Notes under the pieces: generated by a model
What the model was told of the DNA's origin: nothing
The model's database searches: none
The model's input: only the letters and a program-made list of their open reading frames with translations
Assembly: GCF_040645615.1 (NCBI RefSeq)
Contig: NZ_JBEYYO010000006.1
Location: 62,001-126,000 of the forward strand
Reading direction: 5' to 3'
DNA: 64,000 nucleotides
Source of the DNA: Glycomyces sp040645615
Lineage (GTDB): Bacteria; Actinomycetota; Actinomycetes; Mycobacteriales; Micromonosporaceae
Shown: positions 42,103-51,050 of the stretch, in pieces
Numbering within the stretch: position 1 is the stretch's first letter
How the letters are laid out: each line of letters begins with the position of its first letter
Made by a program: the position numbers and the translations under genes

Positions 42103-43650
42103 GTGTTCGACGCTCTGTCAGATCGACTGTCGGGAATCTTCGAGTCGATCCGCGGCAAAGGCCGCCTGACCGAAGCCGACATCGACGCCACCGCCCGCGA
42201 GATCCGCCTCGCGCTCCTCGAAGCCGACGTGGCCCTCCCGGTGGTCCGCACCTTCATCGCCCAGATCAAGGAGCGCTGCAAGGGCGCCGAGGTCTCCAAG
42301 GCCCTCAACCCCGCCCAGCAGATCGTCAAGGTCGTCAACGAGGAGCTCATCGCGATCCTCGGCGGCGAGACCCGCCGCCTCAACTACGCCAAGCAGCCCC
42401 CCACCGTCATCATGCTCGCGGGCCTCCAGGGCGCGGGCAAGACCACCCTGGCCGGGAAGCTCGCCAAATGGCTCAAGGCCGACGGGCACGCTCCGCTCCT
42501 GGTCGCGGCCGACCTCCAGCGGCCCAACGCCGTCGGGCAGCTCCAGGTCCTCGGCCAGAGGGCCGACGTGGCCGTGTACGCCCCCGAGCCCGGCTCCGGC
42601 GTCGGCGACCCCGTCAAGGTCGCCCTCGACTCCATCGCCGAGGCCAAGCAGCGCGGCAACGACGTGGTCATCGTCGACACCGCCGGTCGCCTGGGCGTCG
42701 ACGAGGAGATGATGCAGCAGGCCCGCGACATCCGCGCCGCGGTCAATCCCGACGAGGTCCTCTTCGTCATCGACGCCATGATCGGCCAGGACGCCGTCAA
42801 CACCGCCGAGGCCTTCCGCGACGGCGTGGGCATCACCGGCGTGGTCCTCTCCAAGCTCGACGGCGACGCCCGCGGCGGCGCGGCCCTGTCGGTCCGCCAC
42901 GTCACCGGCCAGCCCATCCTCTTCGCGTCCACCGGCGAGAAGCTGGAGGACTTCGACGCGTTCCACCCCGACCGCATGGCCTCCCGCATCCTCGGCATGG
43001 GCGACATGCTCACCCTCATCGAGCAGGCCGAATCGGTCTTCGAGGAGGAGCAGAAGGAGGAGATGACCCAGAAGCTCCTCCAAGGCGAGGACTTCACGCT
43101 CGAGGACTTCCTGGAGCAGATGCAGGCCATCCGCAAGATGGGCCCCATCGGCAACATCCTCAAGATGATGCCCGGCATGGGCCAGATGAAGCAGCAGATC
43201 GACTCCATCGACGACAAGCAGATCGACCGCACCACCGCGATCATCCGCTCCATGACCCCCGCCGAACGCCGCGACTCCACCCTCATCAACGGCTCGCGGC
43301 GCCTGCGCATCGCCAACGGCTCGGGCGTCACCGTCTCCGAGGTCAACCAGCTCCTGACCCGCTTCAAGGACGCGCAGAAGATGATGCGCCAGATGTCGGG
43401 CGCGATGGGCCTGCCCACCGGCACCAAGGCCACCAAGTCGCCCTACAACAAGCGCAAGGGCAAGAAGACCAACAAGAAGAAGACCGTCAAGCGCGGCGGA
43501 CCCGCCGCGAACCGCACCGCCCAGGCTCCCAAGGCCCTCCCCGGCCAGATGCCCGACCTCTCAGGGCTCAACCCGGCCGACCTCCCCGACATCGACATCG
43601 AGCAGTTCTTGAAGCAGCAGGGCTTCCAGAACCCCGACAACGACAAGTAG
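42103..43650 (+). CDS. ffh: Signal recognition particle protein Ffh (SRP54)
   Basis: 515 residues. N domain (1-95), GTPase G domain with GLQGAGKTT (107-115), DTAGRLGVDE, TKLDGDARGGAAL and the Gly-rich closing loop, then the methionine-rich M domain (about 300-435) that binds 4.5S RNA and signal peptides, and a Lys-rich tail (NKRKGKKTNKKK). Targets membrane proteins cotranslationally to FtsY/SecYEG. GTG 42103 with GAGAGG upstream. Essential housekeeping gene. Confidence 0.97.
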   Translation: MFDALSDRLSGIFESIRGKGRLTEADIDATAREIRLALLEADVALPVVRTFIAQIKERCKGAEVSKALNPAQQIVKVVNEELIAILGGETRRLNYAKQPPTVIMLAGLQGAGKTTLAGKLAKWLKADGHAPLLVAADLQRPNAVGQLQVLGQRADVAVYAPEPGSGVGDPVKVALDSIAEAKQRGNDVVIVDTAGRLGVDEEMMQQARDIRAAVNPDEVLFVIDAMIGQDAVNTAEAFRDGVGITGVVLSKLDGDARGGAALSVRHVTGQPILFASTGEKLEDFDAFHPDRMASRILGMGDMLTLIEQAESVFEEEQKEEMTQKLLQGEDFTLEDFLEQMQAIRKMGPIGNILKMMPGMGQMKQQIDSIDDKQIDRTTAIIRSMTPAERRDSTLINGSRRLRIANGSGVTVSEVNQLLTRFKDAQKMMRQMSGAMGLPTGTKATKSPYNKRKGKKTNKKKTVKRGGPAANRTAQAPKALPGQMPDLSGLNPADLPDIDIEQFLKQQGFQNPDNDK

Positions 43651-43695
43651 GGTCCCGCTGGACAACGCGACCGGGCCGGGCGATACTGCGAGGCG

Positions 43696-44802
43696 ATGAC
43701 TGAGCGCCTCGCACCGCCGCCCGCCCGTACGCCACTGCACCTGAGGGTGGTGTGGCTCCCCGACGACACCGAACGCGACGTCTACCTCGACGGGGACCGC
43801 CTCACCTTCGAACCCGTCCCCGGCGCCCTCACCGTCGCCACCGGCGGCTACGCCCTCCCCGGGCTCGTCGACGCCCACTGCCACATCGGCATCCGCCGCG
43901 GCGCGAGCCCCATCGAGAGCCTCGACGAGGCCCGCGCCCTCGCCCGCACCGACCGCGACGCGGGCGTCCTGGCCATCCGCGACGCCGGATCGCCCTACCC
44001 CTACCCCGAACTCGTGGGCGAGGACGGCATCCCCCGCCTCATCCGCGCCGGGCACCACATCGCCGCCTCCAAGCGCTACCTGCGGGGCATCGGGCTCGAA
44101 TGCGAACCCCACGAGGCCGTCGCCGCGCTGGCCCGCCAGGCGGCCCTCGGGGACGGCTGGGTCAAGCTCGTCGGTGACTGGATCGACCGCTCGAAGGGCG
44201 ATCTCGCCCCCTCGTTCGAGCCCGAGATCCTCACCGCCGCGATCCGGGCGGCCCAGGCCGCGGGCGCGAAGGTCGCCGTCCACACCTTCTCCGAAGAGGC
44301 CGTGCGCTGCGTGGTGGAAGCCGGGGCCGACTCGGTCGAGCACGGCACCGGGCTCTCGACCGACCTCCTCGACCTCATGGCCGCGGGCGGCACCGCCCTG
44401 GTCCCGACCATGATCAACATCGAGACCTTCGACGACATCGCCGCCGAGGCCGACGTCAAGTTCCCCCGCTACGCCGACCACATGCGCCGCCTCAAGCAGG
44501 GATTCCCCGAGGTCGTGCGTGCCGCGTGGGAGGCGGGCGTGCGCGTCCACCTCGGCACCGACGCGGGCGGCGGGATCAATCACGGCCTGGCCGCCGAGGA
44601 GATGCGCCTGCTCCACGAGAAGGCCGGCATCCCCGCCGCCGAGGTCGTGGCCGCGTCCTCGTGGGGCGCGCGCGAATGGCTCGGCATCCCCGAGGGCCTG
44701 GGCGACGTCGTGGTCTACGAACGCGACCCGCGCACCGACATCACCGCCGCGCGCGAACCTTCGCTCATCGTGTTGCGGGGAAGCGTGGTCGAGCGCCGGT
44801 GA
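43696..44802 (+). CDS. Amidohydrolase-family metal-dependent hydrolase
   Basis: 368 residues. Metal-binding HCH motif in ALPGLVDAHCHIGI (about 53-66), Lys in DGWVKLVGD as the possible carboxylated bridge, His in VAVHTFSEEAV, His in VEHGTGL, and Asp in HLGTDAGGGINHGL. Layout is that of imidazolonepropionase/prolidase-like amidohydrolases; substrate not identifiable. 45 bases after ffh, possibly cotranscribed. Confidence 0.85.
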   Translation: MTERLAPPPARTPLHLRVVWLPDDTERDVYLDGDRLTFEPVPGALTVATGGYALPGLVDAHCHIGIRRGASPIESLDEARALARTDRDAGVLAIRDAGSPYPYPELVGEDGIPRLIRAGHHIAASKRYLRGIGLECEPHEAVAALARQAALGDGWVKLVGDWIDRSKGDLAPSFEPEILTAAIRAAQAAGAKVAVHTFSEEAVRCVVEAGADSVEHGTGLSTDLLDLMAAGGTALVPTMINIETFDDIAAEADVKFPRYADHMRRLKQGFPEVVRAAWEAGVRVHLGTDAGGGINHGLAAEEMRLLHEKAGIPAAEVVAASSWGAREWLGIPEGLGDVVVYERDPRTDITAAREPSLIVLRGSVVERR

Positions 44803-44914
44803 CCTCGCCCGACTCGCCGAATTTCGCGAACAGGCCTCGTCACCGACCCGTGGCGGAAATGGGCTATCGTGAAGCGTCCCGCGCCGTTTCCGCCCGAGCA
44901 GAGAGTCAGCCTAG

Positions 44915-45409
44915 ATGACCTATCCTCCGAATCCGGACCAGTCCGGACAGGGCGGCTTCCAGTACGACCCGTACGGCAGCCAGCCCGGTTCCCAACCCTC
45001 CCAGCCGCAGCCCGGCGGCTACAGCCCCCAGCCGCAGCAGCCCGGTTACGGGCAGCCGCAGCTGCCGCCGGCGGCCCCCGGCTACCCGCCGCAGTACGGC
45101 GCGCCCGGGCCCTACGGCCCGCAGCTGCCCAAGGGCCAGGCCATCGCCTCGATGGTGCTCGGCATCATCGCGGTCGCGTTCCTGTGCATCCCCTACGCGG
45201 GCGGCTTCATCGCCTTGGTCTGCGGCATCATCGCCGCGATCCTCGGCGGCATCTCGATGAAGAAGATCAACGCGGGCGTCGCCGGAGGCAAGGGGCAGGC
45301 GATCACCGGTCTCGTGCTCGGCATCATCGTCTGCGCGCTCGGGGCGCTCAGCATCATCCTCGTCGCGGCGGGCGTGGCGATGCTCGGTACTACCGGCGCT
45401 GCGCTGTAA
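44915..45409 (+). CDS. DUF4190 membrane protein with Pro/Gln-rich N-terminus
   Basis: 164 residues. Residues 1-70 are a low-complexity Pro/Gln/Gly/Tyr region (repeats like QPQPGGYSPQPQQPGYGQPQ), then two transmembrane helices with the DUF4190 pattern (GQAIASMVLGIIAVAFLCIP, GQAITGLVLGIIVCALGALS). Function unknown; common in actinobacterial membranes. A strong terminator follows. Confidence 0.8.
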   Translation: MTYPPNPDQSGQGGFQYDPYGSQPGSQPSQPQPGGYSPQPQQPGYGQPQLPPAAPGYPPQYGAPGPYGPQLPKGQAIASMVLGIIAVAFLCIPYAGGFIALVCGIIAAILGGISMKKINAGVAGGKGQAITGLVLGIIVCALGALSIILVAAGVAMLGTTGAAL

Positions 45410-45423
45410 CACGCACGTCGAAG

Positions 45424-45454
45424 GCGGCGCGGGCTTCGGCCCGCGCCGCTTTTT
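45424..45454. terminator. Intrinsic terminator, bidirectional
   Basis: Perfect 11-bp stem GCGGCGCGGGC / GCCCGCGCCGC with TTCG loop followed by five T, between the convergent DUF4190 and VOC genes. Confidence 0.9.
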
Positions 45455-45459
45455 CGTGC

Positions 45460-45816
45460 TCAGAACTTGACGAGGCAGAACGGGTGCCCCACCGGGTCGG
45501 CGTAGACCCGGAACGATTCGCCGCCGCCTTCGAGCCGCCTCGCCCCGAGCGCGAGCACCTGCTCTTCGCCCGCGTCGAAGTCCTCGACCTTGACGTCGAA
45601 GTGCATCTGCTGCGGGTGGTCGCCGCCGGGCCAGGTGGGCGCGGTGAAGTCGGGGATCTGCTGGAAGGCGACGCCGGGCCGGTCGGGGGCGTCGCCGATG
45701 ACCACCCAGTCGCCGTCGTCCTGGACCCGGATCATGCCGAGCAGTTCCTGGTAGAACGCGGCGAGCGCGGAGGCGTCAGGGCAGTCGATGATGAGGCCGT
45801 GCCATTTTCCGATCAT
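45460..45816 (-). CDS. Single-domain VOC-family protein
   Basis: 118 residues, one glyoxalase-like fold unit pair: GLIIDCPDASALAAFYQELLGM, WVVIGDAPDRPGVAFQQI, QQMHFDVKVEDFDAGEEQVL and YADPVGHPFCLVKF. Third VOC locus in the window; closest in layout to Glyoxalase_6 proteins of unknown substrate. ATG 45816; an upstream GTG would add a Gly/Arg-rich leader. Confidence 0.8.
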   Translation of the reverse strand: MIGKWHGLIIDCPDASALAAFYQELLGMIRVQDDGDWVVIGDAPDRPGVAFQQIPDFTAPTWPGGDHPQQMHFDVKVEDFDAGEEQVLALGARRLEGGGESFRVYADPVGHPFCLVKF

Positions 45817-45855
45817 CCGGCCAGTGTTCCAGCCGGGACCGACACGCAAACCCGA

Positions 45856-46326
45856 TCAGGTGACGTCGTCGAAGCTCGCGGCGCGGCCGCGGGTGCGGTC
45901 GGTCGGGGCCGAGTCGTCTGCCGGGGTCTCGGAGGACCCGTTCACGCGCTTGGCCGCGCCGCCGCGGTTGACGCTGCGGCGGGTGCTCTCCATCTCCCGG
46001 GTGGCGTCGTTGAGGCCGTCCTGGAGCGGCTTGGCGCCCTCCTGGAGGTCGCGCATCGTGGACTTGAGCGGGCTGGTCAGCAGCTCCTGGTCCTGCTCGG
46101 TCAGGATGTGCTTGCGGACGAACGTCTTGGGGTTGAGGTCCTCGGGCTTGATGTCGGTGCCGATCTCGCGGCTGAGGTCCGCGGCGGCGTTCGAGGCCAT
46201 GTTCCGGGCCTTGGAGATGAAGGTCCGCAGGTTCGCCAGCGCCTTGGGCAGCTTGTCGGGACCCCACAGGAACAGCGCGATGAGGACGATGACCAGCAAC
46301 TCGGTGCCGCCCAGGTTTCCGAACAC
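45856..46326 (-). CDS. tatB: Sec-independent translocase protein TatB
   Basis: 156 residues. Single N-terminal helix FGNLGGTELLVIVLIALFLWGPDKLPKALA in which the Glu (residue 9) and the GP hinge are diagnostic of TatB, followed by an amphipathic helix and a charged C-terminus. With TatC and TatA it exports folded twin-arginine proteins. GTG 46326. Lies downstream of htrA, 57 bases apart, as in mycobacteria (htrA-tatB). Confidence 0.9.
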   Translation of the reverse strand: MFGNLGGTELLVIVLIALFLWGPDKLPKALANLRTFISKARNMASNAAADLSREIGTDIKPEDLNPKTFVRKHILTEQDQELLTSPLKSTMRDLQEGAKPLQDGLNDATREMESTRRSVNRGGAAKRVNGSSETPADDSAPTDRTRGRAASFDDVT

Positions 46327-46383
46327 GCTGACCCTCCGATGACCGACCGATACCTGAAAAACCTCCGCCTAGCGTACTCCGCG

Positions 46384-47856
46384 TCAGTCGGTGGCCGCTT
46401 CGAGCGTGACCTGGGCACTGCGCTCCTCGCCGTCGCGCTCGTAGACCACGGTGACCACGGTGCCCGGCGCGAGCTTGCGGATGAGCGCGATGAGGCTGGT
46501 GTTGTCGGTGACGGTGTGGCCGTCGAAGCTGGTCACGACGTCGCCGTCCTCCAGCCCGGCGTCGTCGGCGGGGGAGCCTGGGACGATCCGCGAGAGGGTC
46601 ACGCCGATGCCGAGCCCGGAGTCGCCGAGCTCGGCGCCGATCACGGTGTGGCTGGCGGTGCCGGTCGCTATGATCTCGTCGGCGATGCGTTTGGCCTGGT
46701 TGATCGGGATCGCGAACCCGATGCCGATGTTCCCGGCCTCGCCTTCGGACGCGGTGGAGGCGATCGCGGTGTTGATGCCGATGACCTGGCCGCCGATGTC
46801 GGTGAGGGGCCCGCCGGAGTTGCCGGGGTTGATCGCGGCGTCGGTCTGGATCGCGGCCATGACCGACTCGACCTCGCCGTTGTTGTTCTGGGTGAGCACC
46901 GGGCGGTCGATCGCCGAGACGATGCCCTCGGTGACGGTCGAGGACAGTCCGAGCGGTGCGCCCACGGCGAGCACGGGGTCGCCGACGGCGACTTTGTCGG
47001 AGTCGGCCAGGACCATCGCGGGGTGGCCGCCGCCCTCGATCTGGAGCACGGCCACATCGGAGTCGGCGTCGGAGCCGATGACCTGGGCGGAGGTGATGTC
47101 GCCGTCGCTGAAGAGCACGTCGAGCCGCGAGGCGGGCTCGGTGCCCGAGCCGACCACGACGTGGTGGTTGGTGAGGATGTGGCCTTCGTCGGAGACGATG
47201 AAGCCCGAGCCGTTGCCGCCGTTGGCGGTCAGGACCGTGACGACCGAGGGCATGATCTCCTCGACTACGGCGGCCACGGACTCGACGTCGCGGTCGGTCA
47301 TGGGGTCGGCCCCGAGGGTCCCGCCCAGCGGGGTGCTCCCGCGGGTGGCCCAGATGCCGATGGCCGAGCCGAGCACCCCGGCGATGAGCGCGGTGACGGC
47401 CGAGACGGCGATGACGACCCCGAGCGCGGGCCGCGCCGAGGCCTGCCGCACCGGCAACGGCTCGACCGGCGGCGCGACAGGCGCGGGCCTGGTCTCGATG
47501 ACGGCCCGACTCCCCGGATCGCGCCACGGATCGGACGCGGCCTCAGGATGCCACCACGTGGACCGGTCGGGCGCGGGAGATTGAGGAACGGCCATCTCCG
47601 GAGCCCCGGGCCGCTGCGGCGCGGTGAAAGTCTGAGGAGCGGCGGGGTGCATCGCGTCCAAAGGAGCGGTGAAACGCTGAGGAGCAGCGTGCGGCTGCGC
47701 GCCCGGCGCGGATTGCGAGCCGAACTCGCCCGTCGCGCCGCGCGGCGCGGTCGCGTCTTCGGGGCGCTCGCTGTGCGCCGCTTCGGGGGCCGTGGGCCGC
47801 AGGGGTTCCCGGTTATCGCCCGGTTCTGCCTGGGGCGGCTGGGTGCCGGATGTCAT
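46384..47856 (-). CDS. htrA: Membrane-anchored HtrA/DegP-type serine protease with PDZ domain
   Basis: 490 residues. Pro/Ala-rich cytoplasmic N-terminus (1-140), one transmembrane helix (about 143-167: GVVIAVSAVTALIAGVLGSA), trypsin-like protease with the triad His in GHILTNHHVV, Asp in SDADSDVAVLQI and Ser in AINPGNSGGPL, and a C-terminal PDZ domain (GLGIGVTLSRIVPGSPADDAG, DVVTSFDGH). Degrades or refolds misfolded envelope proteins. GTG or ATG near 47856; the next gene upstream is in the same direction 84 bases away. Confidence 0.93.
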   Translation of the reverse strand: MTSGTQPPQAEPGDNREPLRPTAPEAAHSERPEDATAPRGATGEFGSQSAPGAQPHAAPQRFTAPLDAMHPAAPQTFTAPQRPGAPEMAVPQSPAPDRSTWWHPEAASDPWRDPGSRAVIETRPAPVAPPVEPLPVRQASARPALGVVIAVSAVTALIAGVLGSAIGIWATRGSTPLGGTLGADPMTDRDVESVAAVVEEIMPSVVTVLTANGGNGSGFIVSDEGHILTNHHVVVGSGTEPASRLDVLFSDGDITSAQVIGSDADSDVAVLQIEGGGHPAMVLADSDKVAVGDPVLAVGAPLGLSSTVTEGIVSAIDRPVLTQNNNGEVESVMAAIQTDAAINPGNSGGPLTDIGGQVIGINTAIASTASEGEAGNIGIGFAIPINQAKRIADEIIATGTASHTVIGAELGDSGLGIGVTLSRIVPGSPADDAGLEDGDVVTSFDGHTVTDNTSLIALIRKLAPGTVVTVVYERDGEERSAQVTLEAATD

Positions 47857-47940
47857 GGGACGAGTCTATGCCGCATTTGCCGCACCCTCATCCGCGCTGC
47901 GATTCCCGCTCGCCTCGTGCCGGAGCGTCCGGCCCGGCCA

Positions 47941-48186
47941 TCACGCCGTGAAGTCGAACTCCCCGTCTTTGGCCCCGGCGAGGAAGGCATCCCACTCGGC
48001 TCGGGTGTAGACGATCACGGAGCCTTCCGGGTGGTGCGAGTGGCGGACCGCGACCCGGCCCGAGTCGTCGGTGAGGGGGCCCGCCTCGACGCACTGGCCG
48101 CCGTTGCTGTCGCTGCGGCTGCTTTTGATCCAGCGAATCCCGGCCAGCTCTTGGTTCGAGAGCTCCTGCGATGTGCCGGTCTTCAT
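47941..48186 (-). CDS. DUF397 protein
   Basis: 81 residues with a complete DUF397 domain: IRWIKSSRSDSNGGQCVEAG, VAVRHSHHPEGSVIVYTRAEW, AFLAGAKDGEFDF. Partner of the XRE/DUF5753 regulator whose stop lies two bases upstream. This intact copy contrasts with the damaged one at 18298. Function of the pair is regulatory, details unknown. Confidence 0.85.
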   Translation of the reverse strand: MKTGTSQELSNQELAGIRWIKSSRSDSNGGQCVEAGPLTDDSGRVAVRHSHHPEGSVIVYTRAEWDAFLAGAKDGEFDFTA

Positions 48187-48188
48187 GC

Positions 48189-49043
48189 TTACCCCTCCAT
48201 ATACCGCTTGACCAGCGCGATTGACTTCTCTGAAGTCAACGCGCCCTCAACCAGATCTTTCCACACCTCCCGGATATGACTCACGGTCGGCTCTTCGATG
48301 TAGAGAGAGCCACCGACGGTTTCGGTGTAGGCGACGTCAGGGTAAGGGGAGGGCATTTCATAGAGGTTGAAGCTTCCGTGGTGAGCAGCGTGAGGCCCAT
48401 GCGCGGTGGGCATCACATGGATGTCGATGTTCTCAAGCTCGCTGAGCTCAACCAGATGCTGCAACTGTGCTCGCTGGACTTCGGGGCTCCCGACCGGCCG
48501 CTGCAGCACAGGTTCTTCCAACACCATCGTCAGGCGTGCAGGGTTGTCTTTTCGCAGGACACGTTGGCGCTCCACCCGAAGATCGATCCACCGCTTGATC
48601 TGGACTTCGGGTGTGCGGTCACCGGAGTCATTCCGGATCAGCGCTTCAGCGTATTCGCGGGTCTGGAGGAGTCCGTGGACGATGATGTGCTGGTAGGTGA
48701 GGATGTGGTCCACCCGGGATTCGAGCCACGGCACATTGACGAAGTCCTGGCCGAAGTCTCCTCGGTGGGGGTCCCACCAGTTTTTGCGCCAGATGTCGTC
48801 GCAGAGTTGAAGAAGTCCATTGCGCTCGGTCTCGTTGGCGACGCCGTAGAAGTCAAGCAGGTCGATGACATCGTTGCGGCGGAAGGGGATCTGGCCAGTC
48901 TCGTAGCGCCCGAGCATGGCGTTGTTCCGCTGGATGTGGTCGGCCGCCTCCTGCTGAGGGATGCGGAGGCGCTTGCGGATGTCACGCATGCGCTCGCCGA
49001 GCCATAGTGCCCTCAAACTGATCCCCGAACCTGTCCGAGCCAT
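48189..49043 (-). CDS. XRE-family regulator with DUF5753 domain
   Basis: 284 residues. Helix-turn-helix at about 10-65 (LWLGERMRDIRKRLRIPQQE, NNAMLGRYETGQIPFR), DUF5753 domain at about 95-280 with QHIIVHGLLQTREYAEALIR, VERQRVLRKDNPARLTMVLE and EPTVSHIREVWKDLVEGAL. ATG 49043 is chosen because GGAG sits eight bases upstream; GTG 49052 overlaps that site. Two-gene operon with the DUF397 gene. The palindrome at 49094 may be its operator. Confidence 0.88.
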   Translation of the reverse strand: MARTGSGISLRALWLGERMRDIRKRLRIPQQEAADHIQRNNAMLGRYETGQIPFRRNDVIDLLDFYGVANETERNGLLQLCDDIWRKNWWDPHRGDFGQDFVNVPWLESRVDHILTYQHIIVHGLLQTREYAEALIRNDSGDRTPEVQIKRWIDLRVERQRVLRKDNPARLTMVLEEPVLQRPVGSPEVQRAQLQHLVELSELENIDIHVMPTAHGPHAAHHGSFNLYEMPSPYPDVAYTETVGGSLYIEEPTVSHIREVWKDLVEGALTSEKSIALVKRYMEG

Positions 49044-49093
49044 GGTCGTCACTCCAAAGGTTGATTCGCAAAAAACATCGAGAATCTAGCCAT

Positions 49094-49105
49094 GCAATAT
49101 TGCAA
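49094..49105. promoter_or_regulatory. Palindrome upstream of the XRE regulator
   Basis: TGCAATATTGCA, a perfect 12-bp palindrome in an AT-rich stretch 51 bases upstream of the XRE start and about 175 upstream of the divergent small gene. Possible autoregulatory operator. Confidence 0.45.
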
Positions 49106-49280
49106 GTAAGGATAGCACTGTGCGAAGATATCAAACAAGCGTGAAGGGTTCATCACAGGATTCGGGGAGCGAAGTTCGCGCTGGCGGACATTCCTCGCCC
49201 TTCGCGAAAGCCGACCGGGGCGGGCCAGTGATTTGGAAGGTCCCAGGCCCGCCCCGGTCTCAGACATCGGAGGTAGACCC

Positions 49281-49601
49281 GTGTCCGGACCTATTGTCGC
49301 GCACTCGCCTGCGGGTGCCAACCGCGCTTCACTCTCACAGCCGCAGTCATTCACCATCCGGTGCGCCGAATGCGGCGATGAGGAGGGCAGCCACCTGCCG
49401 CACTGCCCGGGCGTGATCGCCGCAGGCTATGACACGGTCGAGGTCGGCGCCTTCTCCAGCACCGTCTATCCGCGCGCCGGCGGCAACTTCTGCTCCCACG
49501 AGAATGCCCTGGGAGCATTGCGCTTCTATCTGATGTTCGGCCCGGTCGAACTCCATCTCGCCGACGGCAGCGTCTTCGGCATGGACGACCTTCCGGTCTG
49601 A
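49281..49601 (+). CDS. Small zinc-knuckle-like hypothetical protein
   Basis: 106 residues. An N-terminal CAEC...HLPHC cluster (CAECGDEEGSHLPHCPG) suggests a single metal site, followed by a compact domain (VYPRAGGNFCSHENALGALR, FYLMFGPVELHLADG). GTG 49281 has GGAGG seven bases upstream. Divergent from the XRE regulator and a likely target of it; no family recognised. Confidence 0.6.
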   Translation: MSGPIVAHSPAGANRASLSQPQSFTIRCAECGDEEGSHLPHCPGVIAAGYDTVEVGAFSSTVYPRAGGNFCSHENALGALRFYLMFGPVELHLADGSVFGMDDLPV

Positions 49602-49661
49602 TCGGACCGACCAAGCCGGACTCCGCTGCCGGGCCTATCGGCCCTGGTGCAGACAGGATGA

Positions 49662-49696
49662 GAGCCCGCCCCAAGCGACGGCTTAGGGGCGAGCTC
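49662..49696. terminator. Hairpin between convergent small genes
   Basis: GAGCCCGCCCC (49662-49672) pairs with GGGGCGAGCTC (49686-49696), 10 bp with one mismatch. Fits a terminator for the rightward 49281 gene and possibly the leftward DUF3117 gene. Confidence 0.45.
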
Positions 49697-49752
49697 CCTG
49701 GTCGGATCAGCGGCGGGGGTGACCGCCAGCGGGGTGTTGGACCGTGAGGCCG

Positions 49753-49920
49753 TTACTCCAGGGCTCCTTCGAGCTCCTTCTGGAGCGTCTGGGCTTCCTC
49801 TGGCGTCATTTCCACGACCAGCCGACCTCCGCCTTCGAGTGGTACGCGCATGATGATGCCGCGGCCCTCCTGAGTAACTTCGAGCGGTCCGTCCCCGGTC
49901 CGCGGCTTCATGGCCGCCAT
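49753..49920 (-). CDS. DUF3117 protein
   Basis: 55 residues, the normal length of this highly conserved actinobacterial family: begins MAAMKPRTGDGPLEVT, continues EGRGIIMRVPLEGGGRLVVE and ends with an acidic helix. Function unknown. ATG 49920 with GAGGGGAG upstream. Confidence 0.9.
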   Translation of the reverse strand: MAAMKPRTGDGPLEVTQEGRGIIMRVPLEGGGRLVVEMTPEEAQTLQKELEGALE

Positions 49921-50102
49921 ATTCGTCTCCCCTCGATCCAAGGCCGCAGGTTGCGACTCGACGTTGCTAGATCAAGTTTCCCCGATGACGTGGGCGAGAG
50001 CCAACTCGCCCCTCCGGGTATGTGACAAAGTTGCGGAGAAAACGCACAAATGGGGCTTTTGGTACTTGTGTGATGTGGATCAAAGACGTGAAGGCGTCCC
50101 GC

Positions 50103-50606
50103 TTACTCCTCGGGGTCCTGTTCGTGCTCCGTGCCCAGCAAGAACGCCGTCCCCTCAAGCTCGCGACCGTACGGGGCCACGAACGTCGGCAACTCCTTCG
50201 GGCCGAGCGAGCGGATGTAGGACCAGAACTGTCGCACCGCCTCGGCCTTGTCCACCGCCTCGATCGGCATCGAGAGCGTCACGAGCCAGTCCGAGCGCCG
50301 CTCGGGCGTCGGCAGGCTCTTGACCAGGCCCTCCCACGTCTCGGGGTTCAGGGCCGTCCAGCCCTCCTCGGCATCGGCGCTCTCGGCGGTCTTCGCGGGC
50401 TCCTCCAGACGGCGGCGGTAGGCCACCGCCCCGCCCACGACCTCCCCGAGCGCGAACACGCCCTCGGGCCCGGCCAGCGCGACCTCGTCGCCGCCCGCGG
50501 AGCCCTCAGGGAGCGCCCCCTCGGGCTCGACCGCCTCGACCTCGTAGGCCTGTTGCTCGGTGTACTCGTCGTGGTTCAACGCCAGCAGCCAATAACGCAT
50601 GGGCAT
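50103..50606 (-). CDS. Hypothetical protein, distal gene of the FtsK-like cluster
   Basis: 167 residues, acidic. Starts MRYWLLALNHDEY, reminiscent of nucleotide- or RNA-binding PUA/EVE folds, but the later conserved residues of that family are not evident. C-terminal half has WLVTLSMPIEAVDKAEAVRQ and FWSYIRSLGPKELPTFV. Lies six bases downstream of the DivIVA-like gene and so is probably part of the same leftward operon. I would not assign a function. Confidence 0.55.
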   Translation of the reverse strand: MPMRYWLLALNHDEYTEQQAYEVEAVEPEGALPEGSAGGDEVALAGPEGVFALGEVVGGAVAYRRRLEEPAKTAESADAEEGWTALNPETWEGLVKSLPTPERRSDWLVTLSMPIEAVDKAEAVRQFWSYIRSLGPKELPTFVAPYGRELEGTAFLLGTEHEQDPEE

Positions 50607-50612
50607 ATCCCA

Positions 50613-51032
50613 TCACGCCTCTGCGCGCGGCGTCGCCTCACTGCCGTCCTCGCGCCCTGCCTCACGTTCGGGCGCTTCGTCCTCGCGCTCGCCGAGCCGG
50701 AACGTGTCCTCGTCAGGCTCCTCGTCCGCTGCGTCCTCGGCGCCGTCCAAGCGCGCTTGGAGCACCGCGAGCTGCTCGTCCCGGCGGCCGATCTCCCAGG
50801 CCAGGCGATGGAGCGCGGCGTCGACCTGGTCGGTGCGGTAGCCGCGCAGACCGGTGTCGAACCTGACCGCCGCCACGGCGGCCTCGCCCACCGGCTCGCG
50901 CTCGCCGAGCGCGGGGGGCGGCCCGGCGGGGGCGGTGTCGAGGAGGGTGTCGTTCCCGGTGGCCCACACGACGATCGAGAACGCGATCCACACGCTGACG
51001 ACGGCGACGATGAGCGGCAGTATCCAGTCCAC
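50613..51032 (-). CDS. Single-pass membrane protein with DivIVA-like motif
   Basis: 139 residues: N-terminal transmembrane helix (LPLIVAVVSVWIAFSIVVWA), Pro-rich linker, then RFDTGLRGYRTDQVDAALHR, the DivIVA/DivIVA-like N-terminal signature, a short coiled coil and an acidic tail. DivIVA-like proteins bind curved membrane at poles and septa, so this may localise the cluster's ATPase to the membrane. 18 bases after the upstream gene. Confidence 0.65.
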   Translation of the reverse strand: MDWILPLIVAVVSVWIAFSIVVWATGNDTLLDTAPAGPPPALGEREPVGEAAVAAVRFDTGLRGYRTDQVDAALHRLAWEIGRRDEQLAVLQARLDGAEDAADEEPDEDTFRLGEREDEAPEREAGREDGSEATPRAEA

Positions 51033-51050
51033 GGGGGCCTCCGAGCGGTG

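Noticed and set aside
49120..49416. 98-codon rightward frame overlapping the start of the zinc-knuckle gene
   Set aside because: The frame at 49281 has a good ribosome-binding site and Cys/His pattern; this one is Ser/Pro/Arg-rich mirror sequence.
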